NCBI GenBank assembly: GCA_023259035.1
Contig: JAHFRA010000019.1
Span: forward strand, 1-54,890
Reading direction: 5' to 3'
Origin: Gallionella sp.
GTDB taxonomy: Bacteria > Pseudomonadota > Gammaproteobacteria > Burkholderiales > Gallionellaceae
Length of the DNA stretch: 54,890 bases
The position numbers and the translations under genes are program-made. Positions 11,952 to 20,763 of this stretch are shown piece by piece. Each line of letters starts with the position of its first letter. The first letter of the stretch is position 1. The notes below the pieces were generated by a model, which was not told the origin of the DNA, did no database searches, and saw nothing but the letters and a program-made list of their open reading frames with translations.

Positions 11952-12803
11952 CCGCAAAAACTGGAATCCGCATTATATGTAGTTGCCACGCCGATTGGTA
12001 ATTTGCGTGATATTACCTTGCGTGCGCTGGATGTGCTGGCGGCAGCCAACGTGGTCGCAGCAGAGGATACGCGCAACACTGCGCATCTGCTGGCGCATCA
12101 CGGTATCAGCGCAGACCGGCTGATGGCGGTGCATCAGCATAACGAACGCGCGGCCGCAGAAAAAATAATTGTGCTGTTGCAAGCAGGGCAAAGCGTGGCA
12201 TTCGTCAGCGATGCGGGCACTCCGGCAGTCAGCGACCCCGGCTCGTTGCTGGTGCGTGCGGTGCGAACTGCAGGGTTGCGTGTTATTCCGATTCCCGGTG
12301 CGAACGCGGCAATAGCGGCCTTGTCGGCGTCAGGTCTGGCGGAGCCGCATTTCCTGTTCTACGGTTTTTTACCCAATAAATCTGCCGCGCGCCGCACTGT
12401 GCTCGAATCATTGCGCAGCCAAGCTTGCGCACTGGTGTTCTATGAGGCTCCCCACCGCATCGTTGACTGTGTTGCCGACTTGCATGCAGTGCTGGGCGGC
12501 GACAGGCAGATTGTGTTGGCACGTGAAATCACCAAGCTGTTCGAAACGATACATGCTTGTTCTTTGCGAGATGCCGAGGCGCGGCTGTTGTCCGACAGCA
12601 ACCAGCAGCGCGGCGAGTTTGTCGTGCTGATTTCCGGAGCGGAGCCGCAGCAAGGCTTGTCTGTCGAAACGCTCAGCACATTATCGCTGTTGCTTGACGA
12701 ACTGCCACTCAAACAGGCAGTGCAACTCGCCACAAAAATTACCGGTGCCAACCGCAACGAACTATATCAAAGCGCACTGGTGCTCAAATCTGAGGGGGCC
12801 TAA
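11937..12803 (+). CDS. rsmI: 16S rRNA (cytidine(1402)-2'-O)-methyltransferase
   Basis: Methylates the ribose of C1402 in 16S rRNA. It is a tetrapyrrole-methylase fold protein (288 residues) with YVVATPIGNLRDITLRALD near residue 14, AAEDTRNT near 41, SDAGTPAVSDPG near 90 and IPGANA near 116. The start is a TTG at 11937 with a good ribosome site (AGAGGAA, seven bases upstream). The 230 bases after it, up to the convergent rhodanese gene, contain nothing I recognise. Confidence 0.95.
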   Translation: MHNQHPQKLESALYVVATPIGNLRDITLRALDVLAAANVVAAEDTRNTAHLLAHHGISADRLMAVHQHNERAAAEKIIVLLQAGQSVAFVSDAGTPAVSDPGSLLVRAVRTAGLRVIPIPGANAAIAALSASGLAEPHFLFYGFLPNKSAARRTVLESLRSQACALVFYEAPHRIVDCVADLHAVLGGDRQIVLAREITKLFETIHACSLRDAEARLLSDSNQQRGEFVVLISGAEPQQGLSVETLSTLSLLLDELPLKQAVQLATKITGANRNELYQSALVLKSEGA

Positions 12804-13033
12804 AAGTGTTGGCCACATTGAGGAATCCATGGGCTTGTATCAAAGGGCTTCGACGGCAGGCTGCCGATGCCATCGAACTGCAACTTGGTGTAACTTGATT
12901 CGTGGGGAAACCTCAGTCTCAGACTACAATTTGCGAATAGCGATGAAACAACCCATTCTCCCGCGCAGGATTTACCGCTTCACAAGCCGGATACCGCCAG
13001 CTTTATCCCCGGGGCTGAATTTTATAGTTTGGC

Positions 13034-13420
13034 TCATGTTTGCGCCCAAGGCAGCCCGTCGAAGCGCCAGCCGTTGTGCGAATTACGGTGATGTTGCTCA
13101 TCGAGATCGCCTTCGAATCCGTGCGCGACGTTGTAGATATCTTGCATCCCGGCCTTTTCCAATGCCAGCCCCGCATCGGCGGAGCGGCGTCCGGAACGGC
13201 AAATGAGCAAGACGGGGCGATTGACGCTGGAGGCCTTGCGCACATGCGAAACAAACATAGGGTTAATCTCCCAATCCGCGCCATCCACCCAGGGAATATG
13301 AATAGAGCCACGCGGATGGCCGACAAACATGTATTCCATCTCGCTGCGCACGTCGATGAACACCGCTTCTGGGTTGGCTTGCAGGAAGTCATAAGCTTCC
13401 TTGGGGGTGAGATGTTGCAT
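13034..13420 (-). CDS. Rhodanese-domain sulfurtransferase
   Basis: Single-domain rhodanese of 128 residues. Motifs are FIDVRSEMEY near residue 21, HPRGSIHIPW near 35, and the active-site loop LICRSGRRS with catalytic cysteine C74. No signal peptide is present, so it should act in the cytoplasm, moving sulfane sulfur between carriers. It is the gene after hdrB on the same strand (86 bases), so it may belong to the qmo/hdr operon and supply or receive persulfide sulfur. GGAG seven bases upstream supports the start. Confidence 0.9.
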   Translation of the reverse strand: MQHLTPKEAYDFLQANPEAVFIDVRSEMEYMFVGHPRGSIHIPWVDGADWEINPMFVSHVRKASSVNRPVLLICRSGRRSADAGLALEKAGMQDIYNVAHGFEGDLDEQHHRNSHNGWRFDGLPWAQT

Positions 13421-13506
13421 GGTCGTTCTCCTTTTTGATCTATTCCAGATGAAAATTATAGCGCCCCACCTGCCCTTCTATACATCAGGGCGAATGGGCT
13501 GCTGAG

Positions 13507-14406
13507 TTACTTCCTCGCGATGTCCTGCAGCTTCTTCGGCTGGATGACGTGTCCGTCCAGGCCGGCTTCCTTCAGACTGCCGCCGTAAGCTACCGTCATC
13601 AACTGCGAGTAATACACCACCGGCATGGCTAACTTGGTGCCCTGCTTCTTATTGATTTCTGACTGGTAAATTTCGACATTGGCCTGGCACAACTGGCAGG
13701 GCGTGACAATCATTTCGGCGCCGTGGTCATAGGCGGATTCGACGATGTCGCGAATCTGTTTTTGCGATTTGTCCGGCTCGGAGAAGGCCAGCGCACCGCC
13801 GCAGCAGGTCACCTTCTGCTCATAGCCGCTGGCCGGTTCCGCCCCCACGGTTGCGATCATCCTGTCGAGATACTGCGGGTTCTCGAACGACTCTCCGGCG
13901 ATGCCGAACGGACGATTGGTCTGACAACCGACGTAACCCGCGATTTTCATGCCTTGCAGCGGTTTGACTACCGGCGCTTTCATGCCTTCGAAACCCACGT
14001 CCTCGACCAGCACTTCGACGATGTGACGCGCCTTGACCGTGCCTTTGAAATCAAGTTCGGCCTCCTTGAGTGCCTCGTTGGCCCCGGCCATCAGATCAGC
14101 GGATTCGCGCAGCTTCTCTGCAGTCTCGCGGGTGGACAGCCAGCAGGCCGGGCACCCGGAAACCATATCCTGCCCCGGCAGATGCTGCTCGGCCAGTGCC
14201 AGATTACGCGCGTTGAGCACCAAACGCGGCAACAGACCTCCCTCCCCGTAGCCGATGGATGCGCCGCAACAGTTCCAGTCGGGAATCTCGTTGAGCTGGA
14301 TGCCCAGCTTCCCGCACATCACTTCGATGGAGGCAGCAAAATTCGACGCCGAAGCGCCCTTCTGTGAGGAGCATCCGGGGTAGAACGCATAATTCTTCTT
14401 GGTCAT
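13507..14406 (-). CDS. hdrB: HdrB-like heterodisulfide reductase subunit (CCG-domain protein)
   Basis: 299 residues with two CCG domains. The first has C12, C46-C47 and C85/C88; the second has C161, C201-C202 and C237/C240, the complete cysteine set that binds the non-cubane Fe-S clusters of HdrB. The start at 14406 follows a GAGGGAG ribosome site, and the frame is open upstream without conserved sequence. In this operon it would receive electrons from HdrC and QmoAB and pass them to a thiol/disulfide or quinone-linked acceptor. Assignment to the complex is from context. Confidence 0.92.
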   Translation of the reverse strand: MTKKNYAFYPGCSSQKGASASNFAASIEVMCGKLGIQLNEIPDWNCCGASIGYGEGGLLPRLVLNARNLALAEQHLPGQDMVSGCPACWLSTRETAEKLRESADLMAGANEALKEAELDFKGTVKARHIVEVLVEDVGFEGMKAPVVKPLQGMKIAGYVGCQTNRPFGIAGESFENPQYLDRMIATVGAEPASGYEQKVTCCGGALAFSEPDKSQKQIRDIVESAYDHGAEMIVTPCQLCQANVEIYQSEINKKQGTKLAMPVVYYSQLMTVAYGGSLKEAGLDGHVIQPKKLQDIARK

Positions 14407-14428
14407 ATGGTATCTCCCTCTCGCTCCG

Positions 14429-15049
14429 TCACGAAGCGTAACCCTGCTTGCGCTCTTCGATTTCGCGCGCCTTGGCAATCATCTTGTGGATGCCGTCCTT
14501 GTCCTTGCATTTGTGTCCGCCGAGTAGCTCCATCGGATTAAGGCGCTTGGCCTTCATCAATCCGATGCCGATCCCCTGCATCGCCAGCAGGTTCTTGATA
14601 CCTTGTATGAAGCCATCCTTGAAATACATTGCCAAGGAAAACTTGAGTTCGTTGACCCGTCCGGTCTTGGCTAGGTTGTTCCAGAACAGCCGGGCAACCT
14701 CGCGCGTCGGCTGGCCTTTCGGCGCCATGCCCAGCCGGTGTGCGTAATGCGCCAGGCCGTGCATGATATGGGTGATCGGCAGCTTTCTCGGGCAGCGCAC
14801 GATGCAGTTGTAGCAGGAAGTGCACATCCACATGGAATCGGAAGACAGCACCTCTTCGCGCTTACCGGCGCGGATCATCATGAACAATTTCTGCGGAGTG
14901 TGTTGCCACGCATTGCCCAGCGGGCAGGAACCTGCGCACACACCGCATTGCATGCACATCTTGACCCACTCGCCATCCTCGACATGAACCTCGACTTCCT
15001 TCAGGAAGTTGTTACGGTAATGGGCAATGGCTTGCCGGTTTTCGCTCAT
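14429..15049 (-). CDS. hdrC: HdrC-like 4Fe-4S ferredoxin subunit
   Basis: 206 residues with two cubane cluster motifs: C32, C35, C38, C42 and C76, C79, C82, C86, each followed by proline in the second-domain style of HdrC. No membrane segments are present, so this is HdrC alone and not the HdrC-HdrE fusion known as QmoC. The start at 15049 is set by AGGAG eight bases upstream. hdrB follows 22 bases later. It wires QmoAB to HdrB. An inserted fold-back element separates it from qmoB. Confidence 0.92.
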   Translation of the reverse strand: MSENRQAIAHYRNNFLKEVEVHVEDGEWVKMCMQCGVCAGSCPLGNAWQHTPQKLFMMIRAGKREEVLSSDSMWMCTSCYNCIVRCPRKLPITHIMHGLAHYAHRLGMAPKGQPTREVARLFWNNLAKTGRVNELKFSLAMYFKDGFIQGIKNLLAMQGIGIGLMKAKRLNPMELLGGHKCKDKDGIHKMIAKAREIEERKQGYAS

Positions 15050-15064
15050 AACTCGCTCCTTAGA

Positions 15065-15204
15065 CATGGCATTGAAAAACGTCGCGAGCGACGGCAGAAC
15101 AAGGCGCGCAAGGATGAAAAAACGGAGTTTACATTTGAGTAAATGAGCATTTTGAATCCTTGTGCAACGCAGTTATGCCGAGCGCAGTAGCTTTTAACGC
15201 CATG
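15065..15204. repeat. 140-bp fold-back (MITE-like) element
   Basis: The ends are inverted copies: CATGGC at 15065-15070 and GCCATG at 15199-15204, and the match continues imperfectly inward on both sides (for example AAGGAT near 15110 against ATCCTT near 15157), closing on TTTAC/GTAAA around 15129-15143. It contains no gene. It lies exactly between the qmoB stop and the hdrC ribosome site. Similar aggcgc..aagga..gagtttac elements are familiar as non-autonomous repeats in other proteobacteria. Target-site duplication was not identified with certainty. Confidence 0.7.
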
Positions 15205-17451
15205 TTAACCAAAGCCCTTCATCGGCGACGGCCCCATCTCCACCAACTGCGCCACATATTCGTTGATGAACTTCGCCACGCGCTCGTTATCGGTGATCGC
15301 CACTTCATAGCTGGACACGCGCTCCGGCTCCAGCCCCATCCCGGTCAGCGTATCGCCGATCTTGCCCATGCGATAGCCGGCCAACTCCGACCCCTTGACG
15401 AAGTGGCACTGGTAGTCGTCGCCCTTCTTGCACCCCATCATCATCACGCCGTCGTAGCCGGAATTGAGCGCATCGGTGATCCAGATGGTGTTCACCGAGC
15501 CGAGGCAGCGCACCGGGATAATGCGCACAAAAGCTGAGTAGACGGTGCGCGACAGGCCCGCCATGTCGAGCGCCGGGTAGGCGTCGTTTTCGCAGGCCAG
15601 TATCAGCACGCGCGGCTTCTCCGAAAATTCATCCGGGATTTCCACCGCCTTGATCTGGTTGCCCACCGTGTCCACCGAATAATTCTCGAACGAGATCACG
15701 CGCACCGGGCAGGCGCCCATGCAAGTACCGCAGCGGCGGCAGCGTTGCTCGTTGAACACCGGAAAACGCTTCTCGTCTTCGTCAATTGCGCCGAACGGGC
15801 ATTCCACCGTGCAGCGTTTGCACTGGGTGCAGCCTTCCAGCCGCACGATCGGGTAGGAAAGGTCGCCGGAGCGCGGATGCGCGGCACGCCCGAGGCTGGC
15901 GTTCTCGACCGCCTGAATCGCCTTGAGCGCGGCGCCGGTGGCATCTTCGGTGGCCTGCAGCATGTCCATCGGGCGGCGCACCGGCCCGGCAGCGTAGATG
16001 CCGGTGCGGCGCGTCTCGTAGGGGAAGCAGATGAAATGCGAATCGGCAAAGCCGTATTTGAATTGCGGCATGTCCGGCCCTTGCCGGTAGGACAGATTCA
16101 GGATGGAAATTTTCTGCATCTCGGACTTGTTCTGTTTTGCCGCTTCCGAGCCGCCATCGGCTTCGCTGACGGCCTTGTCCCAGGCATCGAGATTCACACC
16201 CGCATTCGGCACCTGGCCGGTCGCCAGCACAACCAGGTCGGCATCGAGCGACGTGTCTTCATCGAGGATCAGATCCTTGAAACTTACCTTGCAGCCATTG
16301 ACGGCGGCTTCAACTCCGCTGGCCTTGCCTTTGGTGAAGATGACGCCCTTCTCCTGCGCGCTGCGGTAGAAGTCCTCGCCCATGCCCGGCACGCGCAGAT
16401 CGGTGTACAGCACCACGGTGTCGATATCGGGGTTGGCATCCTTGAAATACATCGCCTGCTTGATGCTGGTGGCGCAGCAGTGGCCTGAACAGTAGGCGAG
16501 ATGCTGGCCGGTTTCGTCGCGCTGCCCGGCGCATTGCAGGAACACCACGGATTTTATTTCCTTGCCGTCGGCGCGCTTCAGAGCGCCGCCATTGGCGGCT
16601 TGCGCCAACGCTTCGAGGCCCGCCTGATCCACGACGTTGGCCTGGCCGCCGCCCAGCTCGGGCAATTTGGCGATGTCGTACGTGGTAAAGCCGGTTGCCT
16701 GGACAATCGCGCCGATTGCTTCTTCCGTTACAGCGCCGGATTCCTGCGCCACTTTCACCACGAAACGCCCCGGCGCACCGGCTGTTTCCGCCACGGTCGA
16801 ATTGAGGTGCACTTTGATGCGCGGATGTGTGCTCACTTTGGCGGCCAGCACGGCAACGCCGGTATCCTGCGGTTCGGCATAGGGAGCCTTGAACGGCACG
16901 CGTTTCCACAACTTGTTTGCCCAGCCGCCGAGCCGCGCCTGCTTCTCGACGATGACCACTTCGTAGCCCGCCTCGGCGGCCTCGAATGCGGCAGTTAGGC
17001 CGGACATGCCGCCGCCGACGACGAGGATGCGTTTCTGCAAAGTCGTGTTCGGATTGCCCTGTGGCAGCTTGACCTTTTTCAGTTCGGCGCAGCCCATGCG
17101 CACGTAGTCGTCGGCCATTTCCTGGCGCACTTCGTCGTGTTCGCTGCCTTCGGCGACCACCCATATGACGCCCTCGCGCAGGTTGGCGCGGGTCATCGCC
17201 ACGGTCGGAAAATGGAACGCCTCGGTCTTGGCGCGGCGCGAGCAGGCGGCGATGCAGACATGCGTCACGCCCTCCTTCTCGATGTCGTCGCGGATCATCT
17301 GCACACCCTCGCTGTTGCACAGGAAGGCGTGATCGCGCACCAGCGCTATCTTGCCTTCATTCTGCGCGATCTTGCCCAGTTGCGCGATGTCCAACTTGTC
17401 GCCCAGGCCACAGCCTGAACAGATGTATGCGGCGGTCTTCATCTCAGCCAT
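15205..17451 (-). CDS. qmoB: QmoB-like HdrA/MvhD flavoprotein
   Basis: 748 residues. Order: N-terminal cysteine segment CSGCGLGD (C11, C14), FAD-binding VVGGGMSG (145-152), HdrA signature LQCAGQRD and CSGHCCATS in the middle, two 4Fe-4S motifs CTQCKRCTVECP and CRRCGTCMGACP (about 538-580), and a C-terminal MvhD-like domain with CKKGDDYQCHF. This is the architecture of QmoB, which works with APS reductase in sulfate reducers and in reverse in sulfur oxidisers. The start (MAEMKT, 17451) has a GGAGGGG site and overlaps the qmoA stop by eight bases. apr genes are not in the window. Confidence 0.9.
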   Translation of the reverse strand: MAEMKTAAYICSGCGLGDKLDIAQLGKIAQNEGKIALVRDHAFLCNSEGVQMIRDDIEKEGVTHVCIAACSRRAKTEAFHFPTVAMTRANLREGVIWVVAEGSEHDEVRQEMADDYVRMGCAELKKVKLPQGNPNTTLQKRILVVGGGMSGLTAAFEAAEAGYEVVIVEKQARLGGWANKLWKRVPFKAPYAEPQDTGVAVLAAKVSTHPRIKVHLNSTVAETAGAPGRFVVKVAQESGAVTEEAIGAIVQATGFTTYDIAKLPELGGGQANVVDQAGLEALAQAANGGALKRADGKEIKSVVFLQCAGQRDETGQHLAYCSGHCCATSIKQAMYFKDANPDIDTVVLYTDLRVPGMGEDFYRSAQEKGVIFTKGKASGVEAAVNGCKVSFKDLILDEDTSLDADLVVLATGQVPNAGVNLDAWDKAVSEADGGSEAAKQNKSEMQKISILNLSYRQGPDMPQFKYGFADSHFICFPYETRRTGIYAAGPVRRPMDMLQATEDATGAALKAIQAVENASLGRAAHPRSGDLSYPIVRLEGCTQCKRCTVECPFGAIDEDEKRFPVFNEQRCRRCGTCMGACPVRVISFENYSVDTVGNQIKAVEIPDEFSEKPRVLILACENDAYPALDMAGLSRTVYSAFVRIIPVRCLGSVNTIWITDALNSGYDGVMMMGCKKGDDYQCHFVKGSELAGYRMGKIGDTLTGMGLEPERVSSYEVAITDNERVAKFINEYVAQLVEMGPSPMKGFG

Positions 17452-18760
17452 TATTTCGCCCCCCTCCGACATGCTCAGGGCAGGCTTCGGCAGCGGCAAT
17501 CTTGTGCACTACCTGGATCGCGCGCAATGCTGCCGCCGTGGCGCTTTGCACCGAGCGGTTCACGTCGAGCGGACTGGTTGCGGCACCCGCACCAAACATG
17601 CCTTCACTTTGCGAGCCTTCGATAAAGCCAGACGAATCGAGCAGCATATCTTCCGGCAACTTGATGCCGTTGGTCTCCGGCTCCATGCCGACCGCCAGCA
17701 CGACCAGATCATGCGCCGTGGCATAGCGGTGATAACCCTCGGTATCCACGCCATGCAGCACCGGGCTGCCGTCCTTGCCCTCGACTATCTTGGCAACCTT
17801 GGATTTGACGAAGCTGACCGCCGCATCCTGCTGCACTTTTTGGTAAAAATCTTCGAGGCGGTCGATGACGCGGATGTCGATGTAGTAAATGGTCGATTTC
17901 CCGGCATCGCCATATGCCTCGCGCACATAATGCGTTTGTTTCAGCGAAGCCATGCAGCAGATGCGCGAGCAATGGCGCAGGTGGTTTTCGTCGCGCGAAC
18001 CGGCGCACTGGATGAAGGCGATGTTCTTCGCTTCCTTGCCGTCGGAGGGGCGCAGCAATTTGCCGCCGGTCGGGCCGTGCGGGTCGGCGAGCCGCTCGAA
18101 CTCCAGGCTGGTGATCACGTTGGCGAAGCGGCCATAGCCATACGGCTGGATTTTTACCGCATCGTAAGGTTTCCAGCCGGTCGCCCAGACGATGGCGCCC
18201 ACCTTCAGTTCGACCGTCTCAGTCTGCATGTCGAGATCTATCGCATCGTACTTGCAAGCCGCCCTGGCCCTCTCGGCATCCGCCGTGCCGATGATCGAAG
18301 GGTCGAGCACATAGTGCATCGGATAGGCCATCGCGTGCGGCAGGTAAGCCGCTCGCGTCTTGCTCAGGCCGTATTCGTAAGGATTGGGAATCTCCGCCTC
18401 GACCACAGCCGCACAATCGCCGCAGGCGGTGCATTTTGCGTTGACATAGCGCGGCGCCAGTTTCAGCGCCACCGTGTAATCGCCGCGCTGCCCGGCCACG
18501 CCGCTCACCTCGGCCATCGTCATCACGCGCACATTGCGGTTGCCTTTCAAGCGGCGCAAGTTGATTTCCAGCCCGCAGGTTGGATGGCACATCTTGGGAA
18601 AATAGCGGTTCATCCGCGCAGTGCGCCCGCCCAAGGTGGCATTGCGCTCGACGAGTATCACCTGTTTGCCGCATTCGGCGGCTTCCAGCGCCACCGTCAT
18701 GCCGCTGATGCCGCCGCCGACGACCAGGATGGCCTGGTTGGTTGCGATGGATGGATTCAT
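17444..18760 (-). CDS. qmoA: QmoA-like HdrA flavoprotein
   Basis: 438 residues, the shorter HdrA-type subunit. FAD motif VVGGGISG is at residues 13-20, LGGRTARMNRYFP near 43, a cysteine cluster CTACGDC near 110, and the HdrA signature IQCAGSRD followed by HCSRICCMAS near 275. It lacks the ferredoxin and MvhD domains found in QmoB. QmoA and QmoB form the soluble electron-transfer part of the Qmo complex. Its start directly abuts the stop of the metallophosphoesterase gene, and it overlaps qmoB, so the genes are translated as one coupled operon. Confidence 0.9.
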   Translation of the reverse strand: MNPSIATNQAILVVGGGISGMTVALEAAECGKQVILVERNATLGGRTARMNRYFPKMCHPTCGLEINLRRLKGNRNVRVMTMAEVSGVAGQRGDYTVALKLAPRYVNAKCTACGDCAAVVEAEIPNPYEYGLSKTRAAYLPHAMAYPMHYVLDPSIIGTADAERARAACKYDAIDLDMQTETVELKVGAIVWATGWKPYDAVKIQPYGYGRFANVITSLEFERLADPHGPTGGKLLRPSDGKEAKNIAFIQCAGSRDENHLRHCSRICCMASLKQTHYVREAYGDAGKSTIYYIDIRVIDRLEDFYQKVQQDAAVSFVKSKVAKIVEGKDGSPVLHGVDTEGYHRYATAHDLVVLAVGMEPETNGIKLPEDMLLDSSGFIEGSQSEGMFGAGAATSPLDVNRSVQSATAAALRAIQVVHKIAAAEACPEHVGGGRNNG

Positions 18761-19303
18761 TCAAGCCTCCAATGTGGATTGCTGCAACATGCGTATCTCG
18801 AAATGCATCCGCTCCAGATCGCCCAGAATCCAGGTTGGGGTGGCGTCCACGCCAGGTGCGTCGATGCCCGCGACCGAACCCGGATTAACCAGCCAGCAGT
18901 GCCCGCCATTGACATCGGCCTGCATCCCGACATGGGCGGCGTGGCTGTGTCCGTGGCAGACCAGATCATAGTCGCCGGTGCAGGCAAAAGCTTGCCCGTA
19001 ACGCGGCATATGGGTGACGAATATTCTACGTCCGCCAAGCTCCAGCACGGCTTCCTGTCCGTGGTAGGTGAACAAGCCGCCGGACTTTTCCATCATGCTG
19101 TACAACGCCGCAACATCGCCGATGTTGTTGCCGTGGACTGCATGAACGGGGATGCCGAGCTTGAGTGAAGCGCGCAGGGTGTTGGCGCCGATCAGGTCGC
19201 CGCAATGAATAACGGCTTGCGCACCGAAAACCTGCGCCTCTGTTACCGCCGCCATGAGGGGAGCGGAGCGGTCATGACTGTCGGAAACAATGCAGATTTT
19301 CAT
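18761..19303 (-). CDS. YfcE/MJ0936-type metallophosphoesterase
   Basis: 180-residue calcineurin-like phosphodiesterase. Metal-binding motifs are in order: SDSHD (residues 7-11), HCGDLIG near 33, HGNN near 57, VTHMP near 95, and CHGHSH near 115. Small members hydrolyse phosphodiesters, but the natural substrate is usually unknown. It is the first gene of the qmoA-qmoB-hdrC-hdrB unit, with zero spacing between its TGA and the qmoA ATG. A function in that complex has not been shown as far as I know. Confidence 0.9.
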   Translation of the reverse strand: MKICIVSDSHDRSAPLMAAVTEAQVFGAQAVIHCGDLIGANTLRASLKLGIPVHAVHGNNIGDVAALYSMMEKSGGLFTYHGQEAVLELGGRRIFVTHMPRYGQAFACTGDYDLVCHGHSHAAHVGMQADVNGGHCWLVNPGSVAGIDAPGVDATPTWILGDLERMHFEIRMLQQSTLEA

Positions 19304-19482
19304 ATCTTTTTGTATTACAGAGATTGCTTTGTATTAGGCAGAATTCGCGCGCAGAGTGTCTATAACCACATCGGGTAGGTGGCGCTGTAGCCCTGATGGG
19401 TAAACAATAAAAATCTAACGGCGTTTTATCATTGATATTTAAGGAAAAATAACATAATCTAGCACGCGATTCCGACTGCGGG

Positions 19483-20763
19483 ATGCTTATTTTTCGAACG
19501 TGCTTGAGAGAACTTCCAGATATTTCTGCCGGATGCTTAATGAATGGGAAATTAATGTCAGTGGATGAACCGGATAACGCAGCGTTCTTCTGGACGCGCG
19601 AACCGGAATTCGTGTTTCCCGGCAAGAACAGCGGCGTGGATGCTTGTGTATCACAGGAGTTCGCCGCACCTCGCGCCAGCGACCTCAAAACGCTGCTGAA
19701 TACGTTTCTGGAAACCACAAACTGTTTCATCAAGGCCAAGGCAGGCGTGGTGCGAGTGCTGCTGCCCGATGAGCAAACCTTGCAGGTCATCAGTGCGGTT
19801 GGTTTGACCGGTGAGGGACTGGAGGCCGAGCGCATCGTGGAACTGGCCTGTGAAAAATGCGGCAAGGACGCCTTCAAGCGCGGCCTCTGTTCCACCAATA
19901 TCGACGCATGCGAGACACAACGCGACGGCCGACCGCACCAACAGTTCCAGTCGGCGATCTCCATCCCGCTGAAAAGCCGCAATTCCCCTGAAGTTTTGCT
20001 CGGTGTTTTTACCCTGTTCTTCGATACCCTGCAATCCTCCTCCGGCAACGCAGCAAATATGTCCATCAAATTCGCCGATCTGCTGAGTGCGCTGATCGAG
20101 CACATCAAATCCAACCGCGAAGCAAAACGCGCGGAGCTATTGATGGAGCGGCAATCCATCGCCAACGAGATCCACGATTCGCTGGCGCAAACGTTGAACT
20201 ATGCTCGCATGAATACCACGCTGCTGAGCGATGCGGTACGCAACAACAACGAGATAATGGCGACCAAATATGCGCGCAACATCGACGAGGCGCTGGAGAT
20301 CAGCCAGAAGGCCGCACGTGCACTGATCACCGATTTCCGCAGCGAAATGGATCCGGCGGGACTGTTGCAGGCATTGCAAACACTGGCTGAACAGTTCCGC
20401 CAGCAACACGACATCGTGCTTGATTGCACCATCCGCGTCGCCGACCTCGATCTGCCGCTGGAACATGAGATACAGGCTTATCACATCGTACGCGAAGCGC
20501 TCTCCAACATCGCCAAGCATTCCAACGCAAGCCATGCACGCCTGATCATCGACCATCACTGCGGTTACTATGTGTTCACGGTGGAGGATAACGGTGCCGG
20601 CACGTTTTCGCCGGTTGAAGGTCATTACGGGGTTATCATCATGCGCGAACGCGCGCAACGCATCGGGGGTGAAATAAAAGTGGAAAGTTCAAACGGGTTC
20701 GGCACATGCGTGCAATTATTCTTTCCCGAGCCAGGGTCAGATTGGAGAGCCATTGATGAGTGA
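19483..20763 (+). CDS. Soluble NarX-type sensor histidine kinase with GAF domain
   Basis: Two-component kinase with no membrane segments. Order: variable N-terminus, GAF-like domain (about 65-205), HisKA_3 dimerisation domain with the phospho-accepting histidine in NEIHDSLAQTL (H231), and a HATPase domain with EALSNIAKHS near 343 and DNGAG near 373. Within the GAF domain lie C123, C126, C136 and C143, which could bind a metal or Fe-S cluster, as in oxygen- or redox-sensing kinases. Starts at 19540 or 19555 are also possible. The response regulator follows with overlap. It is divergent from the qmo operon. Confidence 0.9.
   Translation: MLIFRTCLRELPDISAGCLMNGKLMSVDEPDNAAFFWTREPEFVFPGKNSGVDACVSQEFAAPRASDLKTLLNTFLETTNCFIKAKAGVVRVLLPDEQTLQVISAVGLTGEGLEAERIVELACEKCGKDAFKRGLCSTNIDACETQRDGRPHQQFQSAISIPLKSRNSPEVLLGVFTLFFDTLQSSSGNAANMSIKFADLLSALIEHIKSNREAKRAELLMERQSIANEIHDSLAQTLNYARMNTTLLSDAVRNNNEIMATKYARNIDEALEISQKAARALITDFRSEMDPAGLLQALQTLAEQFRQQHDIVLDCTIRVADLDLPLEHEIQAYHIVREALSNIAKHSNASHARLIIDHHCGYYVFTVEDNGAGTFSPVEGHYGVIIMRERAQRIGGEIKVESSNGFGTCVQLFFPEPGSDWRAIDE

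Noticed and set aside
12804..13033. Possible RNase P RNA or riboswitch after rsmI
   Set aside because: Conserved RNase P blocks (such as the AGGAAAGUCC type) and riboswitch cores are absent; only a short CGGCA/TGCCG hairpin is seen.
17351..19168. 605-codon open frame on the plus strand opposite qmoA and part of qmoB
   Set aside because: It is antisense to genes with clear FAD and Hdr motifs, has no family features, and reflects the GC-rich codon pattern of the true genes.
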